Shown: one piece after another, positions 60,418 to 64,000 of the stretch
Layout of the letters: every line of letters begins with the position of its first letter
Numbering within the stretch: the first letter of the stretch is position 1
NCBI RefSeq assembly: GCF_000620165.1
Contig: NZ_JHVN01000001.1
Coordinates: forward strand, 248,001-312,000
Direction of reading: 5' to 3'
Length of the DNA stretch: 64,000 bases
DNA from: Anoxybacillus tepidamans PS2
Lineage (GTDB): Bacteria > Bacillota > Bacilli > Bacillales > Anoxybacillaceae
Notes under the pieces: model-generated
Told to the model about the DNA's origin: nothing
What the model saw: the letters and a program-made list of their open reading frames with translations, nothing else
Databases searched by the model: none
Position numbers and translations under genes: made by a program

Positions 60418-61665
60418 TTAGAATGGTGAGAGGAAACTCTGCACTTCTAACCATGTTCTAATTGCTTCAAGAGCAGCGACAACTCTCTTTCGGTTCACTT
60501 TTCGGCCATATTTTGTATTATAAACAGAACCTATAATGGTATTAACTGCTTGGTAATATTTTGTTGTATGCAGCCTTCTATGCAGCCCGGTTTTGATCCT
60601 AACTAAGTTTTCTTTATCATTTACGCCGATTCCAACTTTCTCCAATATCCGTCGAGCTGGTTCTGCTTTTCCAGCCTTTTGTGCAACTATATGGTGTAAT
60701 TCAGTTTTAGATTTATACTTCGGCCTTTTCTTTACTCTAGCAAAACTTTGTTCAATTAGTTTCGATACAGCATCAAGTGTCTGAACCGCATAATAAACTA
60801 ATCCAACACCTAGAACCGCTAATGCGGCAGCATAAATTACAGGAATGGCAACAGCAAAATATCCATTAGGATCCATCATCATTACTGGATTATCATTCGC
60901 ATACGTATACGCATTTTGAGTGATCGGATCGTCTTGGTCCCCCGGATCTGGATCTCTTGAGATAAACCGCGCCGTCTCTGGATCGTAATAACGTGCCTGT
61001 AGGTAGTACAATTTTGTTTCTCTATCGTAATAGTATCCCGCATATCCTAACGGTTGTCCAGCTACTGATGCATTTTCCGAAACCGAAAGCACTTTGCCCC
61101 ACGGGTCGTAGCTGTAATTCGCAACCGTCGCACCGTTCTCATCAACAATGCGGACGATATCACCGCGGTAGTTCGTGACGTAGTAGAACGTATCGCTGTT
61201 CTGATTCGTGACCGTATTTGGCTTGCCATTCGCCCATGTGAATGCCCATACGGTTTGGCCGCTGTCATCTGTGATGCGGATTAAGTTTGACCCGTCATAG
61301 TGATAATGGTACGTGACGCCATGGACTGTTTTCGTTTCTCTGAGTCCATCTGGGCGATACGTGAAGCTGGCGATCGTGTTGCCGTTTACGTCTTTGACTG
61401 AAAGAAGACGTCCTTCTCCGTCCCACGTATATTGGTAACGGTCGTCTTGCAGAAGGTTGCCGGCGTCATCATACGTAAACCCTTCGACTTCATTGGCCGC
61501 GTTAAATGTCAACGTCTTGCCATGCGGATTTTTCAAGTTCCCCGCCGCATCGTAGTCATATTGAACGGTGTTGCCTTGGTACGTCCATGACTTCAAGCGG
61601 TTGGCGAAATCGTACGTAAATATATGTGTATTGGTGCTGTCAATGCGGCGGACTTTACTTGTCAC
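60418..61665 (-). CDS. Displaced RHS cassette with AHH-type nuclease tail
   Basis: 5'-truncated RHS gene of up to 415 codons. RHS homology begins near 61632 (NTHIFTYDFANRLKSW); the 11 codons before it are unrelated and the GTG start has no ribosome site. Core repeats end in ARFISRD...NPVMMMDPNG, followed by a hydrophobic stretch and a toxin tail from about residue 320 with ELHHIVAQ, NDKENLVRIKTGLHRRLH and YYQAVNTI, the AHH nuclease pattern of the HNH/Endonuclease VII fold. Probably silent without recombination. Predicted immunity genes follow. Confidence 0.8.
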   Translation of the reverse strand: MTSKVRRIDSTNTHIFTYDFANRLKSWTYQGNTVQYDYDAAGNLKNPHGKTLTFNAANEVEGFTYDDAGNLLQDDRYQYTWDGEGRLLSVKDVNGNTIASFTYRPDGLRETKTVHGVTYHYHYDGSNLIRITDDSGQTVWAFTWANGKPNTVTNQNSDTFYYVTNYRGDIVRIVDENGATVANYSYDPWGKVLSVSENASVAGQPLGYAGYYYDRETKLYYLQARYYDPETARFISRDPDPGDQDDPITQNAYTYANDNPVMMMDPNGYFAVAIPVIYAAALAVLGVGLVYYAVQTLDAVSKLIEQSFARVKKRPKYKSKTELHHIVAQKAGKAEPARRILEKVGIGVNDKENLVRIKTGLHRRLHTTKYYQAVNTIIGSVYNTKYGRKVNRKRVVAALEAIRTWLEVQSFLSPF

Positions 61666-61778
61666 TATTCAAATGTGTAAGAGATCAAAACAAATATCCA
61701 AACATCCATTGAATGAATTAACCAATAACACGAACAAACAATCCCCAATTGTAAATCTTTAATTCAGCTTGTATAGAT

Positions 61779-61823
61779 ATCAAAACCCTAACCAACTTTT
61801 TGATAGCTGATTAGGGTTTTGAT
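61779..61823 (-). terminator. Terminator after the main rhs immunity gene
   Basis: Perfect stem CAAAACCCTAA / TTAGGGTTTTG with a loop of about 20 bases and T-rich tail on the minus strand, directly after the stop at 61831. It isolates the main rhs operon from the displaced cassettes. Confidence 0.75.
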
Positions 61824-61830
61824 TATTTTC

Positions 61831-62235
61831 CTATTGCCACTTAGCTTTTAATTGCTCAACATTTCTTTTTTTTCCAGAAGTAAACGACAATTTATAATTT
61901 ACTATTACCTCAGGCCATTTCTCATCACCGTACGTATGTCCCTCGAGCAAATCAATAATACCATCTTTCACAAAAAGCACGAACCCAACCCCATCGTTTA
62001 TCCCTTCTATTTCTCCGCTTAAATCTCCGATGTAAAAAGATTTTTTGCCTTGTATTCTAGGAGCATGTTCAGGGATTAAATAGGATATATAGAAGCCTAC
62101 ACCTGTCAGTTCTATGTCTTTAATTGTCGCACAATTATATTGTAGGCGAAGGGTTTCTAAAACTGGATCATCCCCCTCTAGTATCTTTCCCATTACCTCT
62201 TCAACAAACTTATCAAAAAAACTATATCTCTCCAT
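61831..62235 (-). CDS. Predicted immunity protein of the main RHS toxin
   Basis: Cytosolic protein of 134 residues, acidic, with GVGFYISYLIPEHAPRI and a GFVLFVKDGIIDLLEGHTYGDEKWPE region (read in two parts) that suggests a beta-rich fold. ATG 10 bp after the rhs stop with AGGAGGG upstream, so expressed with the toxin. No signal peptide, as expected for neutralising a nuclease in the cytosol. Family not named. Confidence 0.75.
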   Translation of the reverse strand: MERYSFFDKFVEEVMGKILEGDDPVLETLRLQYNCATIKDIELTGVGFYISYLIPEHAPRIQGKKSFYIGDLSGEIEGINDGVGFVLFVKDGIIDLLEGHTYGDEKWPEVIVNYKLSFTSGKKRNVEQLKAKWQ

Positions 62236-62245
62236 ATATTCCCTC

Positions 62246-64000
62246 CTAAGGAATAAATGCTGTCCCTATTTTTACATCACCGTTTACTACATTCCCTCTT
62301 ACTGTTATTCTTGTGCCGTACACATTGACAACTTCTTCAAATTTACCTTTGATCCCCTTAGATTTTACATGCCTCACTGTTGCCGAATAAATTGCACTAT
62401 ACGCCTTCTTTTCGTTCCCTCCATACTTTTTTAAAAATTTATCAAGCTTATGCTGAGGTTTTCCAAAAATATGTTTAAGTTTGTTGTTATCAATTTTAAC
62501 TGTCTTAATGCCCTTTTTTACTCGCTTTTTCACATACTTCAAAGCTTGTTTCCTAATCTGCTTCTTAATCTGCTTCTTCGCATAGTAGATAATCACTTGA
62601 CGACCGCCTATCATAAGAACCGCGACTAATAATGGGTGCTTACCATCCGGGTCTGTCAGTGTCACAGGATTGTCTAGCGTATAAGTGTAGGCGTTCTGGG
62701 TTAGTGGAAGGTCGTCTACGCCAGTCACCGGATCTCTTGACAGGAATCTCGCTGTTTCTGGATCATAATAGCGGGCTTGCAAGTAGTACAGCTTCATTTC
62801 CCTATCATAATAATATCCTGCATACCCCAACGGCTGTCCAGCTACTTCAACATTTTCGGAAACGGATAACACCTTCCCCCATGGGTCATAACTGTAATTC
62901 GCCACAGTCGTCCCGTTTTCATCCACGATTCGGACAACGTCTCCCCGATGATTGGTAATGTAAAAGAATGTTTCACCATTTTGGTTGGTGACACTAATCG
63001 GTTCCCCGTCATACCACGTAAACGCCCATACGGTTTGGCCACTATCATTCGTAATGCGGATTAAGTCCGAGCCGTCATAGTGATAGTGGTACGTAACGCC
63101 ATGGACTGTTTTCGTTTCTCTGAGTCCGTCTGGACGATACGTGAAGCTGGCGATCGTGTTGCCGTTTAAGTCTTTGACCGAAAGCAGCCGTCCTTCTCCG
63201 TCCCACGTATATTGGTAACGGTCGTCTTGTAGAAGGTTGCCAGCGTCATCATACGTAAACCCTTCGACTTCATTGGCCGCGTTAAATGTCAGCGTCTTGC
63301 CATGCGGATTTTTCAAGTTTCCAGACGCGTCATAGTCGTATTGAACGGTGTTGCCTTGGTACGTCCATGATTTCAAGCGGTTGGCAAAATCGTACGTAAA
63401 CGTATGCGTGTTCGCGCCGTCAAAGTACGTCACGATATTGCCATCCGCATCGTATCCGTATGTCAAATCCAATGCGTCGCCGCCGATAACACGCTGGGCG
63501 GCTAATCTCCCCCCATCATCATAGGATGAATAAACATTGAAGGAAGACATATTAGCACTATTTTTCAAACTTGTACGGATTGGCAGGCCTTTTTCATTGT
63601 AATAAAACTCGGTCGTTTGGCCCGTCGGCACTTGAATGGACGATAGGCGCTGTAAGACGTCGTATCCAAATGTCGTGGTATATGAATGGCCGCCAGTCGT
63701 TTCCACATAGGAACTGCGCAGCCCGTTCGATGAGCTGTTCTCATCTGTCACATAGTTGTTTTGCAGTTGATACCCGCTCGGTTCTTGAGACGTCTTCAAG
63801 CGGCTGTACGTGTCATACGTGAACGAATACGTTTGGCCGTTCGCGTCAATGCTCGTCACGTTTCCTGCATAATCGTACGTATACGAAGTGACTTTCTGGC
63901 CGTTGACCCATTTTTCAGTTAATTGGTTGTTGCTGTCGTATTTGAATTCTTGCTTGGCAAGAACCGTTGTATCTTTTCCTTGTTCGACCGACTTTAAGTT
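62246..64000 (-). CDS. Main RHS-repeat polymorphic toxin (5' part outside window)
   Basis: The frame is open from the right edge to 62246, 584 codons, on the minus strand. YD/RHS repeats (FTYDTYSRLK, YGYDADGNIVTYFDG, FTYDDAGNLLQDDRYQY) lead to the conserved core end ARFLSRDPVTG...NPVTLTDPDG. A basic, hydrophobic pre-toxin segment and a 75-residue tail follow (KLKHIFGKPQHKLDKF; TVRGNVVNGDVKIGTAF), probably a small nuclease with paired His, but I cannot name the family. RHS proteins of Gram-positives such as WapA export a C-terminal toxin inside a beta-cage to kill neighbours. This copy, unlike the others, is not 5'-truncated within the window. Confidence 0.85.
   Translation of the reverse strand, partial: NLKSVEQGKDTTVLAKQEFKYDSNNQLTEKWVNGQKVTSYTYDYAGNVTSIDANGQTYSFTYDTYSRLKTSQEPSGYQLQNNYVTDENSSSNGLRSSYVETTGGHSYTTTFGYDVLQRLSSIQVPTGQTTEFYYNEKGLPIRTSLKNSANMSSFNVYSSYDDGGRLAAQRVIGGDALDLTYGYDADGNIVTYFDGANTHTFTYDFANRLKSWTYQGNTVQYDYDASGNLKNPHGKTLTFNAANEVEGFTYDDAGNLLQDDRYQYTWDGEGRLLSVKDLNGNTIASFTYRPDGLRETKTVHGVTYHYHYDGSDLIRITNDSGQTVWAFTWYDGEPISVTNQNGETFFYITNHRGDVVRIVDENGTTVANYSYDPWGKVLSVSENVEVAGQPLGYAGYYYDREMKLYYLQARYYDPETARFLSRDPVTGVDDLPLTQNAYTYTLDNPVTLTDPDGKHPLLVAVLMIGGRQVIIYYAKKQIKKQIRKQALKYVKKRVKKGIKTVKIDNNKLKHIFGKPQHKLDKFLKKYGGNEKKAYSAIYSATVRHVKSKGIKGKFEEVVNVYGTRITVRGNVVNGDVKIGTAFIP

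Noticed and set aside
63571-63859. ATG at 63859 as the start of the main rhs gene
   Set aside because: The frame and RHS repeats continue upstream to the window edge; the true start lies outside.

Overview
The window comes from a Gram-positive, endospore-forming member of the Bacillaceae, most likely a thermophile of the Geobacillus / Parageobacillus / Anoxybacillus group. This rests on gene order that follows the Bacillus subtilis recD2-yrrB-mnmA-yrvO-cymR ... relA-apt-recJ ... secDF-comN-spoVB ... tgt-queA-ruvBA-bofC ... safA-nadACB-nifS-nadR region almost gene for gene, on protein sequences that align well with that family, and on sporulation genes (spoVB, bofC, coxA-like, safA). Species cannot be fixed without a search.

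Layout. 1-46.7 kb is conserved chromosomal backbone, mostly on the minus strand: recombination and repair (recD2, rarA, recJ, ruvA, ruvB), tRNA and translation (mnmA with its sulfur donor yrvO, tcdA, aspS, hisS, dtd, tgt, queA, yebC), stringent response (relA), purine salvage (apt), protein export (secDF, yajC), sulfur control (cymR), an RND exporter with a TetR regulator (swrC/yerO-like), and NAD synthesis (nadB-nadC-nadA, nadE, nifS, nadR). RNA elements are a 6S RNA between aspS and tcdA and a T-box leader in front of hisS-aspS. In B. subtilis nadR is followed by pheA; here synteny breaks at about 46.7 kb.

46.7-57 kb is accessory DNA: an uppP / PadR-HAAS block bracketed by inverted copies of a 46-nt element that resembles an IS200/IS605-type end; a heavily decayed RHS fragment; a YknW-YknX-like pair without the YknY-YknZ ABC exporter; and a UvrA-like ABC ATPase divergent from a tandem MerR-type regulator. 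A family of short repeats and further decayed RHS pieces lie among them.

57-64 kb is an RHS polymorphic-toxin locus read on the minus strand. A main rhs gene enters from the right edge and ends in a short toxin-like tail followed by a predicted immunity gene. Downstream are two displaced cassettes, each a 5'-truncated RHS core joined to a different toxin tail (an AHH-type nuclease, then a colicin-E5-like tRNA nuclease) with its own predicted immunity gene(s), then a core fragment without a toxin. The core segments are nearly identical while the tails and immunity genes are unrelated, as expected for a locus that swaps toxins by recombination and keeps old immunity genes. This array is the most interesting part of the window.
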